Both the position numbers and the translations under genes were made by a program. Below are positions 8,565 through 16,755 of a stretch of DNA of 64,000 bases, one piece after another; position 1 is the first letter of the stretch; every line of letters starts with the position of its first letter. Below the pieces are notes generated by a model that searched no databases, was not told the DNA's origin, and was given only the letters and a program-made list of their open reading frames with translations. This DNA is from Elusimicrobiota bacterium (GTDB lineage: Bacteria; Elusimicrobiota; Elusimicrobia; UBA1565; UBA9628). The stretch covers positions 87,950-151,949 of the forward strand of contig PLZD01000032.1 of NCBI GenBank assembly GCA_003151975.1, given 5' to 3'.

Positions 8565-9164
8565 TCAGTTGCTGCGGAAGACCACCGCGAGCGCGGTGGG
8601 GTCCTCGTTGCTGGCGGCGTAGGCGTTGAGCTCGGAGGATTCGATCTGGCCGCCGGGCACGAAGTACAGCCCGCGCTGAGCGCCGGGCCGGACCTCGCCG
8701 TCCTGGATGACGACCTGGAAGACGAGGTTGGGTAGGCCGACGTCGCGGGGGTCGAGGCCGACGGATTTGGCGAAATCTTTTTCCGGTATGCGGCATTCGG
8801 CGACCACCGAGATGCCTTGGTTGAAGAGAAAGTTGATGTTGGCGGTCAACGGCTGCTTGTCCGTGACCTTGCAAGTGTGGTCCCAGGTCTTGCCGTCGCG
8901 CTTGGTGATCTTGAGCGTGATCCGGGAGTTTTCCGTCAGCGCCCGGCCGCCCTGGTCGAGGCCGAATCTAAAATCGACGGCGTAGGTCCGCCAGCCGTAG
9001 CGGTCGGCAAACTCGATGCGGTGCCCCGTCGGCTGGAAGTCGCCGGCGTCTTTGAGCTTGTACTTCTCCGCCTCGCCGGGAGACCCCCCGCCCAAGGACG
9101 AAGTCATTCCCGCGCAGCCGGCCAAGGCCAGCGTCGCGAGAAGGACCGATAGCGGGATCTTCAT
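8565..9164 (-). CDS. Hypothetical lipoprotein
   Basis: The 199-residue protein starts MKIPLSVLLATLALAGCAG, a clear lipobox (LAGC) with Cys17. The frame extends 8 codons further upstream but the -10 element TATACT at 9174-9179 lies in that stretch, so ATG 9164 is preferred. The mature part after a Gly/Ser linker is mostly beta-like (YGWRTYAVDFRFGLDQGG, DHTCKVTDKQPLTANINFLF) with two Cys residues that could pair. I do not recognise the family. Its start lies 20 bp from the end of trmL on the same strand, but it has its own promoter. Confidence 0.75.
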   Translation of the reverse strand: MKIPLSVLLATLALAGCAGMTSSLGGGSPGEAEKYKLKDAGDFQPTGHRIEFADRYGWRTYAVDFRFGLDQGGRALTENSRITLKITKRDGKTWDHTCKVTDKQPLTANINFLFNQGISVVAECRIPEKDFAKSVGLDPRDVGLPNLVFQVVIQDGEVRPGAQRGLYFVPGGQIESSELNAYAASNEDPTALAVVFRSN

Positions 9165-9184
9165 GCTCACCTTAGTATATAGCG

Positions 9185-9676
9185 TCAAGTTGTTGCTGGC
9201 GTATTGCCTTCCGCCCCCGCGCCGAGGCCCGTGCGCCTCAAGGCCTCGTAAAGAGCGACGGCAGCACTCGTCGAGAGGTTCAGCGAGCGCGTGCCGTCCT
9301 CCATCGGGATGCGATAAATGCGGTCCTTATGGCGGTTTAGAAGGCTTTTAGGCAACCCCTCAGATTCCTTGCCGAAAATGAGATAGCTGTCGGGCATGAA
9401 CGGCGCGTCCCAAAATGATTGCTTGGCCTCGGCGGAGAAGAAGATCAGCGAAGATCCGTGCGGGATGAAATTCTCGAAAGCGACGAAATCCGAGTGCTGG
9501 TGGAGTTTGAGCTTGGGCCAGTAATCCATGCCCGCGCGCTTGATGCGCCGCTCGCTCAAGGTAAAGCCCAGCTTGCCGATCAAGTGCAGCGACGCGCCGG
9601 CCGCGACGCACGTGCGGCCGATGTTGCCCGTGTTCCACGGGATCTCGGGCTCAAACAGCGCGACATTGAGGGGCAT
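9185..9676 (-). CDS. trmL: tRNA (cytidine/uridine-2'-O-)-methyltransferase TrmL
   Basis: The 163-residue SPOUT methyltransferase modifies the wobble base 34 of tRNA-Leu. Family motifs are in place: NVALFEPEIPWNTGNIGRTC at the N terminus, LIFGKESEGLP in the middle (SAM-binding trefoil knot), and IPMEDGTRSLNLSTSAAVALYEALR near the C terminus. Length is normal for the family. It is divergent from the amino-acid permease gene; the two promoters share a 25-bp gap. Confidence 0.93.
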   Translation of the reverse strand: MPLNVALFEPEIPWNTGNIGRTCVAAGASLHLIGKLGFTLSERRIKRAGMDYWPKLKLHQHSDFVAFENFIPHGSSLIFFSAEAKQSFWDAPFMPDSYLIFGKESEGLPKSLLNRHKDRIYRIPMEDGTRSLNLSTSAAVALYEALRRTGLGAGAEGNTPATT

Positions 9677-9689
9677 CGCGCTATTCTGT

Positions 9690-9695
9690 TAAACT
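9690..9695 (+). promoter_or_regulatory. -10 element of the permease operon, leaderless
   Basis: TAAACT is followed by exactly 6 nt and then the GTG start at 9702. Transcription should therefore begin on the start codon itself. Confidence 0.5.
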
Positions 9696-9701
9696 AGCCG
9701 C

Positions 9702-11162
9702 GTGCCAGACAAGCGCGAAGAGCGTCTCGCGGCCGACGCCAAGGACCTCCACCAGTTCGGCTACGCCCAACAGCTCCTGCGCGACATGGGCGGCTTTGCC
9801 AACTTCGCGGTCTCCTTCACGGTCATCTCGATACTGACTGGCGCGATCACGCTGTTTGGCACCGGCATCTCGATGGGCGGGCCGATCGTCAATGGAGTCG
9901 GTTGGCCGCTGGTGACCTTCTTCACCTTGCTCGTCGCGGCCTCGATGGCCGAGATCGCCTCGAAAATCCCGACGGCCGGCGCGATGTACCACTGGTCCTC
10001 TTTGATCGGCGGCCCGGGCTGGGGCTGGTACACCGCGTGGTTCAACCTGGTGGGCCTGGTCGCCACGATCGCGGGCATCGACTTCGCGATCGCGACCTTC
10101 GCGGCCGATCTGCTCGGCCTGCAAGGCCAAACCTGGCTGTTAATAATCTACGCGGGACTCTTGATCAGCCACGGCCTCATCAACCACTACGGCGTGCACC
10201 TGGTCGCGCTGTTCAACGACGTCAGCGTCTGGTACCACATCGGCGTGACTTTGACGGTGTGCATCGCGTTCTTTTTCTTCGCGCCGCGCCAGCCGCTCTC
10301 GTTTGCCTTCACCGCGCGCTACTCGACGACGCATTATCCATTTGCCTGGGCGTTTTTGCTGGGTCTTTTGCAGGCGCAGTGGACGCTGACCGGCTACGAC
10401 GCCTCCGCGCACATCACGGAAGAGACTCTCGACCCACGCCGCAACGCCTCTTGGGGTATGTTTAATGCAGTTTGGATCTCGGGCGTGTTCGGTTACTTGC
10501 TCGTGCTCGCGGTGACCTTGGCGATCCAAGACATTCCCGCCGCCGCGGCCGCTTCCAATCCGTTCATCTTCATCGCGGAAAAAGCGCTCGGCCCGTCTTT
10601 CGGCAGGGGACTCACGTGGGCGATACTTCCCGCGATGTGGTTCTGCGGCCTCTCGTCGGTCACGACCAGCGCGCGCATGATCTTCGCCTTCTCGCGCGAC
10701 AAGGGATTGCCGGGGAACAAATGGTGGGCCAAGGTCGACGCCAAGCACCGCACGCCGGTCAACGCGATTTGGCTCGCGGTGGGCTTGGCCTTGCTCGTCG
10801 CGTTCTACGCGAAGGGCTTTACGGTCATCACCTCGCTGTCGGTCATCGGGCTTTATGTTTCCTACGTGACGCCTGTCGCGTTGGCGCTGCGCGCGCGATT
10901 CCAGAACAAGTGGACCGATCTTGGTCCGTGGAACCTCGGGCGCTGGGGCGCCGTAATCAACGCGGGCGCCGTGTTGTGGACGATCTTCATCACGGTCTTG
11001 TTCGTGTCTCCCCCCAACGAGGTGACGGGCTACACCTTCGCGGGCCTGCTCGTCGTGCTCACGGTCTATTACCTCGCGCGCGTGCGCGGCCGCTTCCAGG
11101 GACCGCGTAAGCTCGGCACCGAGGAAGAGCTCATGCGCCTCGAGAGAGCGCTCGCCGGGTGA
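9702..11162 (+). CDS. APC-family amino acid permease
   Basis: The 486-residue protein has about 12 hydrophobic segments and no signal peptide. The N-terminal FANFAVSFTVISILTG and GWPLVTFFTLLVAASMAEIASKIPTAGAMYHW are characteristic of the APC superfamily (amino acid/GABA permease group). TGYDASAHITEET in the middle and the C-terminal FSRDKGLPGNKWWAKV are further family signatures. It probably takes up an amino acid or N-methylated amine. The GTG start at 9702 lies at the predicted start of transcription. The end overlaps the flavoenzyme gene by 4 bases (GTGA), so the transported compound is likely the substrate of that enzyme or a relative of it. Confidence 0.9.
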   Translation: MPDKREERLAADAKDLHQFGYAQQLLRDMGGFANFAVSFTVISILTGAITLFGTGISMGGPIVNGVGWPLVTFFTLLVAASMAEIASKIPTAGAMYHWSSLIGGPGWGWYTAWFNLVGLVATIAGIDFAIATFAADLLGLQGQTWLLIIYAGLLISHGLINHYGVHLVALFNDVSVWYHIGVTLTVCIAFFFFAPRQPLSFAFTARYSTTHYPFAWAFLLGLLQAQWTLTGYDASAHITEETLDPRRNASWGMFNAVWISGVFGYLLVLAVTLAIQDIPAAAAASNPFIFIAEKALGPSFGRGLTWAILPAMWFCGLSSVTTSARMIFAFSRDKGLPGNKWWAKVDAKHRTPVNAIWLAVGLALLVAFYAKGFTVITSLSVIGLYVSYVTPVALALRARFQNKWTDLGPWNLGRWGAVINAGAVLWTIFITVLFVSPPNEVTGYTFAGLLVVLTVYYLARVRGRFQGPRKLGTEEELMRLERALAG

Positions 11163-13450
11163 GAAAAGCCCGCGTCGTCGTCATCGGCGGCGGCATCGCG
11201 GGAGCCTCGACCGCGTACCGGCTCGCCGAACTCGGCTGGGAAGACATACTCGTGCTCGAGCAGGGCGCCTCACCCCGCGGCGCGACACGCCACACGCCCG
11301 GCCTCGTCTATCAGCTCTCGCCCGATGACGGCCTGACCAAGCTCTTGGTCGACAGCATCGCGCTATATAAAAAATTGCGCTTCGAGGGCCGCGCGGGCTT
11401 CATCGCGGTCGGCAGCCTACGCCTGGCCTCCTCGCGCGAGAGATTGCTCGAGCTCAAGCGCGACCACAGCCGCGCGCGAGCGCTGGGCCTCGAGGCGCGC
11501 CTGCTGATGGCGCACGAGGTCAAGCCGATGTATCCCTTGCTCGATCCCGCGGGCCTTCAGGGCGCGCTGTGGTTTCCGACCGACGGCACGCTGGCCGGGC
11601 CGCACCTGCTCCAGGCGTTAGTGAAAGCCGCCAAGAGCAAGGGCGTCGAGTTCCTCTATCACAAGAAAGTCGTCGGCTTCGACAAGAAAGACGGCCGCGT
11701 CATCGGCGTCGTCACGCCCGAGGAAGACATTCTCTGCGAGACGGTCGTGCTGGCGGCGGGCGTGTGGAATCGCGAGCTCGGACGGCTCATTGGCGCGAAC
11801 CTGCCGCTCATCGCGCTCCAGCGCCAGTGCATGCAGACGGCGCCGCTGGCCGAAGTCACAGCACTTGGCGTCAAGGCTCTACCCAACCTGCACGATCCCG
11901 ACCACCGCTTCTTCCTGCAGCAAGACCACGAGCGGCTGCTTTTGGGCGGCTGGGAGCGCGAGCCCGCGGCCTTCTTCCATGACAAGGTCCCGGCCGAGTC
12001 CTCCCTGATGCCGTTCTCACCCGCGCGCTTCGAGGAGATCCAGCAGGGCGGCGCCAAGCGCGTGCCGCTGCTCGCTAAAGCCGAGCAGGCCTTCAAGATC
12101 AGCGCGCTCGAGGATTTCACGCCCGACGCGCTTCCGATCGTCGGGCCTATCCAAGCATTGCACGGGCTTTGGATCATCGGCGGATTTTGCGGACGCGGAG
12201 TCGCGGCGGCCGGAGCCGCGGGCGCGGCACTCGCCGACTGGATCGTCACCAACGAGCATCCGTTCGATCTTTGGAGCGTCGACAGCCGGCGTTTCGGCGA
12301 TCGGCCGGCCAAGACCGGCTTTGTCTCCGGTCGGGCGCGCGAGGCCGCGGGACGCCGCGACGACATCGCCTATCCGCGCGTGCCGTTTGCCAGCGAGCGC
12401 GACCAGCGCGTCTCGTCCCTGCACAAAGAGCTGCAAAGCATCGGAGCGGTCTTCGCCGAGGCCGGCGGCTGGGAGCGGCCGCAATGGTTCTCGCACAACG
12501 AGTTGGGCGCGGACACCACGCATGTGCCCAGCGGTTGGGCCGCTAAGAACTGGTCGCCGGCCATCGTCGCCGAGCACCGCGCGTGCCGGGAGTCAGCCGC
12601 TCTCTTCGATCTGTCGTCCCGCGCCAAGTTCGAGCTGACGGGCGAGGGCGCTTCGGCCTTCCTCGACAAATTGACCGGCGGGATCGAAGCCGAGGGCACG
12701 GCTTTCCGCGCGATCGTGCGCAACGCGCGCGGCGGCGTCGAGTGCGACATGACCGTCCTGCGGCTCTCCGCCAATCATTTCCGATTATTGATGGACGCGG
12801 AGCGGGGTCCGCGCTCGTGGAATTGGATCGACTCGCGCCGGCCGCGCGACGGCACGGCCATGCTCCGCGATGTCACCGACGACTTTTGCTGTCTCGGGCT
12901 CTGGGGGCCGAAGTCGCGCGAGATTTTGTCGGCGCTCTGCCCCGGGGACCTTTCTCATGAGGGCTTTCCTCTGGGTGCCGCGCGCGTGCTTCGGGTCTCG
13001 GGGCTCGGCGTGCTGGGCGCGCGCGTGAGCCAGGTCGGTGAACTCGGCTGGGAACTGCACGCGCCGATGAAAGAGGGCCCGAAGCTTTGGGAAGCGATCA
13101 TGGAGGCCGGCAAGCCGCTGGGAATTCGTCCCGCCGGCTATCGCGCGCTCGAGACTTTGCGCCTCGAGAAGGGCGACTTCCCGATGCCGCTGGTTTGCCT
13201 CACGCTGGATGATCCTGCCGTGCAGGCGTTGGGCGGCGAGGCGATCACGCAGAACAGCCGCGTCGTGGGGCGCGTGGAGCTTGCGGGCTTCGGGTACACG
13301 GTCGGCAAGAGCATCGTGTACGGTTCGGTGGCCGCCAAACAAAGCGGGGTCGGCATGAAGCTCGAGATCGAATTGTTCGGCGAGCGGGCGTTGGCCACGG
13401 TCGTTGAATCGCCGCTTTACGATCCGCGCGGCGAGCGCGTCACGATTTAG
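11159..13450 (+). CDS. FAD-dependent dimethylglycine/sarcosine dehydrogenase-like enzyme (DAO-GcvT fusion)
   Basis: The 763-residue cytoplasmic enzyme has two parts. Residues 1-380 form a DAO-type FAD domain starting VVVIGGGIAGASTAYRLAELG (dinucleotide-binding GxGxxG) and ending GLWIIGGFCGRGVAAAGAAG. Residues 400-763 form a GcvT-like folate-binding domain (LFDLSSRAKFELTGEGASAFLDKL, CCLGLWGPKSREIL, GYRALETLRLEKG). This is the layout of dimethylglycine dehydrogenase and sarcosine dehydrogenase, which demethylate an N-methyl amine and pass the one-carbon unit to tetrahydrofolate. Exact substrate is unknown. It is coupled to the upstream permease by a 4-base overlap. Confidence 0.88.
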   Translation: MRKARVVVIGGGIAGASTAYRLAELGWEDILVLEQGASPRGATRHTPGLVYQLSPDDGLTKLLVDSIALYKKLRFEGRAGFIAVGSLRLASSRERLLELKRDHSRARALGLEARLLMAHEVKPMYPLLDPAGLQGALWFPTDGTLAGPHLLQALVKAAKSKGVEFLYHKKVVGFDKKDGRVIGVVTPEEDILCETVVLAAGVWNRELGRLIGANLPLIALQRQCMQTAPLAEVTALGVKALPNLHDPDHRFFLQQDHERLLLGGWEREPAAFFHDKVPAESSLMPFSPARFEEIQQGGAKRVPLLAKAEQAFKISALEDFTPDALPIVGPIQALHGLWIIGGFCGRGVAAAGAAGAALADWIVTNEHPFDLWSVDSRRFGDRPAKTGFVSGRAREAAGRRDDIAYPRVPFASERDQRVSSLHKELQSIGAVFAEAGGWERPQWFSHNELGADTTHVPSGWAAKNWSPAIVAEHRACRESAALFDLSSRAKFELTGEGASAFLDKLTGGIEAEGTAFRAIVRNARGGVECDMTVLRLSANHFRLLMDAERGPRSWNWIDSRRPRDGTAMLRDVTDDFCCLGLWGPKSREILSALCPGDLSHEGFPLGAARVLRVSGLGVLGARVSQVGELGWELHAPMKEGPKLWEAIMEAGKPLGIRPAGYRALETLRLEKGDFPMPLVCLTLDDPAVQALGGEAITQNSRVVGRVELAGFGYTVGKSIVYGSVAAKQSGVGMKLEIELFGERALATVVESPLYDPRGERVTI

Positions 13451-14059
13451 GGCCGACCGGGCGGGGCAGCCTAACGTGAAACGAATAAAATCATTGCGTT
13501 GCGGAAATTCACATGAGGGGCTATACTTTCCTCGAATCTAAAGCTTTGAGATTAAGCCGACCAGTCTAATTGTCGTTAGAGCGCCAATGAAGATTGCAAT
13601 CTCTATCCTGGCACTTGCGGTAAGCGGATGCGCATATAGAAATTGCGTAAGACCAGGGCAGGCCGATTCAATCGAGATTCCAATTGAGAATCACGAAGCC
13701 AGCCTTCTTCCCTTAAAAGGAGTGCGTGTTGATTCGTCAGGGCCTTCATACTTCATCGTCGACAATAATGAAAAAATAGACGTTTTCCCAGGCGAAACCA
13801 AAAGAGCCATTCTAAATTTTCACATCGAAAAGACAGGATATCGAGGGGCCTTTAACGTGGCAACGCGGGTAAGAATGGATTCATCGGAAGCTGATCCGAA
13901 TCCCAAGGTCAACGACTCAACAGTCAAATTCATCCTCAAAGACCAATGCAAATGAACAGACGGTGCGCTCTATCATCGGCCTGATCCGCCCGGACTTTGC
14001 CGGTCGCCCGAGCCGGGGCGGCGGCTGGACCTTTGCGTTAGCACTTTAGGGCCGTCCGG
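13446..14059. other. AT-rich insert flanked by imperfect 15-bp direct repeats
   Basis: TTTAGGGCCGACCGG at 13446-13460 and TTTAGGGCCGTCCGG at 14045-14059 (14 of 15 identical) flank 584 bp that include one lipoprotein gene of clearly lower GC than its surroundings. The left repeat overlaps the end of the flavoenzyme gene. The segment also has GTTAG-type sequences at both ends (CGTTAGAGC at 13574 and GCGTTAGCAC at 14035) but no convincing attC fold. It may be an acquired cassette; no recombinase is present. Confidence 0.4.
13587..13955 (+). CDS. Small hypothetical lipoprotein
   Basis: The 122-residue protein starts MKIAISILALAVSGCAY, a good lipoprotein signal (VSGC, Cys15). The mature part looks beta-sandwich-like (FIVDNNEKIDVFPGETKRAILNF) and could be a small Ig-like or periplasmic binding fold; I do not recognise it. 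Codon usage differs strongly from the neighbours: many A/T-ending codons such as AAT, ATT, AGA and AAA. This fits recent transfer together with the flanking direct repeats. TCTAAT at 13565-13570 is a possible -10 element. Confidence 0.6.
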   Translation: MKIAISILALAVSGCAYRNCVRPGQADSIEIPIENHEASLLPLKGVRVDSSGPSYFIVDNNEKIDVFPGETKRAILNFHIEKTGYRGAFNVATRVRMDSSEADPNPKVNDSTVKFILKDQCK

Positions 14060-14064
14060 CCTTC

Positions 14065-14349
14065 CTACGACGTCGAACTTCCCTTCTCGATCGCGCGCAG
14101 GCGCTTCTCAAGCTCGCTGAATTTCTTTCCCTTCCCTCGGCTCTGCTCGAAAGCTCGCAAAATATCCATCGCGGCGTCGACGGCCGCAACCAACGCCTTG
14201 TGCCGCGACGGCTCGACGAGAATCGCCACGGGCCTTCCGTGTTTTTCCAGCACGACGGGCGTGCGCCGCAGCTGATTTAGGATCTGATCCATGCGCGTGC
14301 GCAGCTCGGAGACGGCGGCAAACGCTGTCGGCTCTTCGACGATCTTCAC
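14065..14349 (-). CDS. Phd/YefM-family antitoxin-like protein, orphan
   Basis: The 94-residue protein has the Phd/YefM N-terminal DNA-binding pattern: ELRTRMDQILNQLRRTPVVLEKHGRPVAILVEP. The C-terminal half is helical and basic (EQSRGKGKKFSELEKRLRAIEKG), where antitoxins usually wrap the toxin. No RelE, Doc or PIN toxin gene is adjacent on either strand. The closest downstream DNA on its strand is the AT-rich insert. It could be an orphan regulator or the remnant of a toxin-antitoxin pair. The start is GTG, at the predicted start of transcription (promoter 14356-14384). Confidence 0.75.
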   Translation of the reverse strand: MKIVEEPTAFAAVSELRTRMDQILNQLRRTPVVLEKHGRPVAILVEPSRHKALVAAVDAAMDILRAFEQSRGKGKKFSELEKRLRAIEKGSSTS

Positions 14350-14355
14350 GAAGAG

Positions 14356-14384
14356 AGTCTACCACGGCATAATAGTTTTGTCAA
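14356..14384 (-). promoter_or_regulatory. Consensus leaderless promoter of the Phd-like gene
   Basis: On the minus strand TTGACA (14384-14379), a 17-bp spacer, TAGACT (14361-14356) and 6 nt precede the GTG start at 14349. This is a near-ideal sigma-70 promoter whose +1 falls on the start codon. Confidence 0.8.
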
Positions 14385-14692
14385 TTCTTTAGTCATTTAT
14401 ATTGACAATATTTTATCGGCTTCGACAGTCCGAACCAAAAATCCCGCGAAATCGAGCAAAATCGACGTAAAAAAAGACAATCAAACGAAAATCGAGCCGG
14501 GCGGCAGAAAATTGGCGGATCCGAGCCAAAAAATTAGCCGGGAAAAGACCATCCGAACCACCCGGATCGATCGGACGGAACCGAAGAAAAGAGGCAGGAA
14601 CGCAGCTCGAATTCTGGGAGCTAAAAAGACAATCGAACGCGCTGGCGGGAACGTTGCGATTAAAAAAGGACCAAGCCTAAAAAGACCATCAT
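14385..14692. repeat. AT/purine-rich intergenic stretch with AAAAGACMATC repeats
   Basis: This 308-bp gap has no convincing gene. It has four copies of a short motif on the plus strand: AAAAAGACAATC (14471-14482), AAAAGACCATC (14543-14553), AAAAAGACAATC (14623-14634) and AAAAAGACCATC (14679-14690). Spacing is irregular (72, 80 and 56 bp). CGAAC often follows. An 80-codon frame across it (14512-14754) is low-complexity and basic and overlaps the next gene, so I do not call it. Confidence 0.5.
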
Positions 14693-15019
14693 ATGTACGA
14701 TTACGACCTAGACGGCAAACAAGTGATCCTCGTGCTCGATCCCGATGTAATTGACCAGCTCAAACATCTGGGAATCCCCGGTTCTCCGGTCTATGGAAAG
14801 GTGTTCAAGGCCGTCGAGGCGGGGCTGTGGATGGACAACCACTACTTCCCCCTCTGCCCGATCGATCAGCCCAAGCTCGTGCACCCGTCCGGCGAGGCCT
14901 TTTGCCACGCCCACATCTTCATTCCCGCGCCGGCGATCATCTCCTTGGCGGTTTTTCCGAACACGATCAAGGAGCCCGACCAGGCGGGCCTCAACAGGAT
15001 CGGCTTCAAGCCGCTCTAG
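14693..15019 (+). CDS. Hypothetical protein
   Basis: The 108-residue soluble protein (starts MYDYDLDGKQVILVLDPDV) is not recognised. It has a mixed alpha/beta composition, several His and Cys residues (FPLCPIDQ, EAFCHAHIFIP), normal codon usage for this genome and no signal peptide. The ATG follows the last AAAAAGACCATC repeat by 2 nt, and no ribosome site is evident, so its mRNA may be leaderless. Its TAG stop shares a CTAG with the stop of the convergent PHP gene. Confidence 0.6.
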   Translation: MYDYDLDGKQVILVLDPDVIDQLKHLGIPGSPVYGKVFKAVEAGLWMDNHYFPLCPIDQPKLVHPSGEAFCHAHIFIPAPAIISLAVFPNTIKEPDQAGLNRIGFKPL

Positions 15020-16602
15020 GAGGTCTTTTTCGCGCCGACAAGCGCCGCGCCGCCCGCGATCATGGCCGCGAGCGCGGCCAAAGCCACGGCTTGAGCGCCG
15101 CCCAGCCCCTTCTGCAGCTCGTCCGCGTACTTGTTGTGCATCCAGACGGCGAGCTGATCTAAGTGAGTGTCCGTTCCGTGGAAGTCGGCGCCGTTGCCGA
15201 CGAGAAGGTTGTACTTCTCGGCCCAGACGAGATACTTCGCGGCCCGCTCGTCGGCCAGGCGCTTGCCGTTGTCCGACGTCGCGTGGCTGGGCCTGTAGAC
15301 CTCGATGCCGTCCATCCCGAGCTCCAGCATCGCCTCGACGGCTGCGTCCTTCTCGGCGTCGGAGTTGCCGCGCACGGTGTACGGGTGGTTCAGGAAAGCT
15401 TTGCCGCCCGCCGCGTGGATGGTCTCCACGACTTCCTCGGGCGACGGATCGGGCGCCACTCCGGGCACGCTGAAGATACCTCCTTTAAGGTACGAGTCAA
15501 ACGCGTCGTCGACATTCTTGATCAGGCCGTGCGCGAGCAAAGCGCGCGCGATGTGCGGGATTTCGATGGTACCGCCCGCGTCGTGCTGTGAGAAGGCCTT
15601 GACCTCGTCGATGGTGAGCACGATGCCCTTATCTTTGAACTCTTGGAGATTGTTAAGGTTGGCGATCATGCCCGCGGCTTTCTGGTAGCGCATGATGCGC
15701 ACGCGCTCGAGCAAAGCGATGAGCTTCGGATTGCTGAGGTCCAAGTCGAGCGCGCCGATGTGCGCTCCCCCTTGAGCCGTCATCTCGATGCCCGTGTGGA
15801 ACTCGATCTTGTCGCTGGGATTAGCCGCGTTGATCTCTTGGACTCTTTTCCAGGCGCGCTCGACGCCGGCGGCCGTGTCGTGGTCGGTGAGTGCAACGAC
15901 GCGCACACCTTTGGCGTAAGCCGCGTCGATCACGGCTTCGGGCGTCATCGTGCCGTCGGAGTAGATGCTGTGCAGGTGCAAGGTGATCTTCTGCGTCCAG
16001 TCTTGCGGGTTCTGCTGCTGCGCCGACGGAACATACGCGGCCAGCCTTGCCGGTATCGGGAACGGGGCGGGCTGATCTTGTCTGCGCCGGGCATCCGAGT
16101 GCAACGGCGAGTCGTGCGAGGACTCGTCGTGGTGGTAGCTTTCGACGTGCGTGTACGGCTGATTGTTTTCGTCGTGGTGCAGATGCACGACCGACTGTTT
16201 CTTGATGCCGTCGAAGACTTGGCTGCCCGACGGGCCGTCGATGTGCGCGGTGCTGCCGCCCTCGGGCTGAGCGAGCGCGCCGGCCTCTTCGATAGTCGCG
16301 TTCTGCTGAGGGCCTTGCGCCTCGGCTTGAGGCTGCGCCGTCGGCGCGATCGCGCCGGCTTCCGGCGTGATGTTGATTTGCGGCGCGATACCCTCAAGCG
16401 TCGTGGGAACGACGGGAACGGTGAGATCGAGATTCGGAGTGAGCCCATTGACGCCCGGCACCTGCGGCAAAGTCTTGGCGGAAATTTCGGGCGTGACGGC
16501 CGTCTTGATGTCGCCCACCGACCTGACGAAGTCCGCGCCCGAGGCGCGAACGCAGAGCACGAACGCGAGGAAAGGGATCGAAAGGCCAAAGCGTTTTATC
16601 AT
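15016..16602 (-). CDS. Exported PHP-domain phosphoesterase-like protein
   Basis: The 528-residue protein has a signal peptide (1-23), about 170 residues of Pro/Ala/Thr-rich and then His/Asp-rich linker, and a PHP metal-dependent phosphoesterase domain from about residue 205. Metal ligands of the PHP fold are visible in LHLHSIYSDGT, ALTDHDTAAG, GIEMT, FLNHPY and NGADFHG. The C terminus ends in a hydrophobic stretch and KKTS (VALAALAAMIAGGAALVGAKK), which could anchor it in the membrane. PHP domains cleave phosphate esters or nucleic-acid ends; the exported location here suggests a periplasmic substrate. TATCAT lies exactly 6 nt before the ATG, so the mRNA should be leaderless. Confidence 0.88.
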   Translation of the reverse strand: MIKRFGLSIPFLAFVLCVRASGADFVRSVGDIKTAVTPEISAKTLPQVPGVNGLTPNLDLTVPVVPTTLEGIAPQINITPEAGAIAPTAQPQAEAQGPQQNATIEEAGALAQPEGGSTAHIDGPSGSQVFDGIKKQSVVHLHHDENNQPYTHVESYHHDESSHDSPLHSDARRRQDQPAPFPIPARLAAYVPSAQQQNPQDWTQKITLHLHSIYSDGTMTPEAVIDAAYAKGVRVVALTDHDTAAGVERAWKRVQEINAANPSDKIEFHTGIEMTAQGGAHIGALDLDLSNPKLIALLERVRIMRYQKAAGMIANLNNLQEFKDKGIVLTIDEVKAFSQHDAGGTIEIPHIARALLAHGLIKNVDDAFDSYLKGGIFSVPGVAPDPSPEEVVETIHAAGGKAFLNHPYTVRGNSDAEKDAAVEAMLELGMDGIEVYRPSHATSDNGKRLADERAAKYLVWAEKYNLLVGNGADFHGTDTHLDQLAVWMHNKYADELQKGLGGAQAVALAALAAMIAGGAALVGAKKTS

Positions 16603-16608
16603 GGCTCA

Positions 16609-16614
16609 ATGATA
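16609..16614 (-). promoter_or_regulatory. -10 element of the PHP gene, leaderless
   Basis: TATCAT on the minus strand, 6 nt (16603-16608) before ATG 16602. No -35 consensus. Confidence 0.5.
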
Positions 16615-16668
16615 CGCGCTTTTCCTCGGACTCGGCAGGGTCGAAAGGAGCATTCCTTAATAAGCATC

Positions 16669-16717
16669 GGGCCCAGCGTTCTTGGGCCCATTGAAAGTCC
16701 CGCGTTGGGCCCTTAGG
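16669..16717. promoter_or_regulatory. GGGCCC motif cluster between divergent PHP and MFS genes
   Basis: Three GGGCCC hexamers occur in 49 bp (GGGCCCAGCG, TTGGGCCCATTGAAAGTCCC, GCGTTGGGCCCTTAGG). The cluster lies between two divergent genes for exported Pro/Ala-rich proteins and resembles blocks upstream of other such genes. Confidence 0.5.
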
Positions 16718-16743
16718 CTCTGCTCGGCGGCGCGGCGAACCCC

Positions 16744-16749
16744 TACAAT
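16744..16749 (+). promoter_or_regulatory. -10 element of the MFS gene, leaderless
   Basis: TACAAT is followed by 6 nt and the GTG start at 16756. Confidence 0.5.
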
Positions 16750-16755
16750 AGTCTC

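Noticed and set aside
13473..14045. Possible integron attC sites around the AT-rich lipoprotein gene
   Set aside because: GTTAG boundaries are present but paired R and L boxes and a stem cannot be shown, and no integrase is in the window.
14108..14365. A second small frame overlapping the Phd-like gene that might be a toxin
   Set aside because: It is an out-of-phase shadow of the antitoxin-like gene, Arg-rich and without toxin motifs.
14512..14754. An 80-codon basic frame in the repeat-rich gap
   Set aside because: Low complexity, follows the AAAAGAC repeats and overlaps the better-supported gene at 14693.
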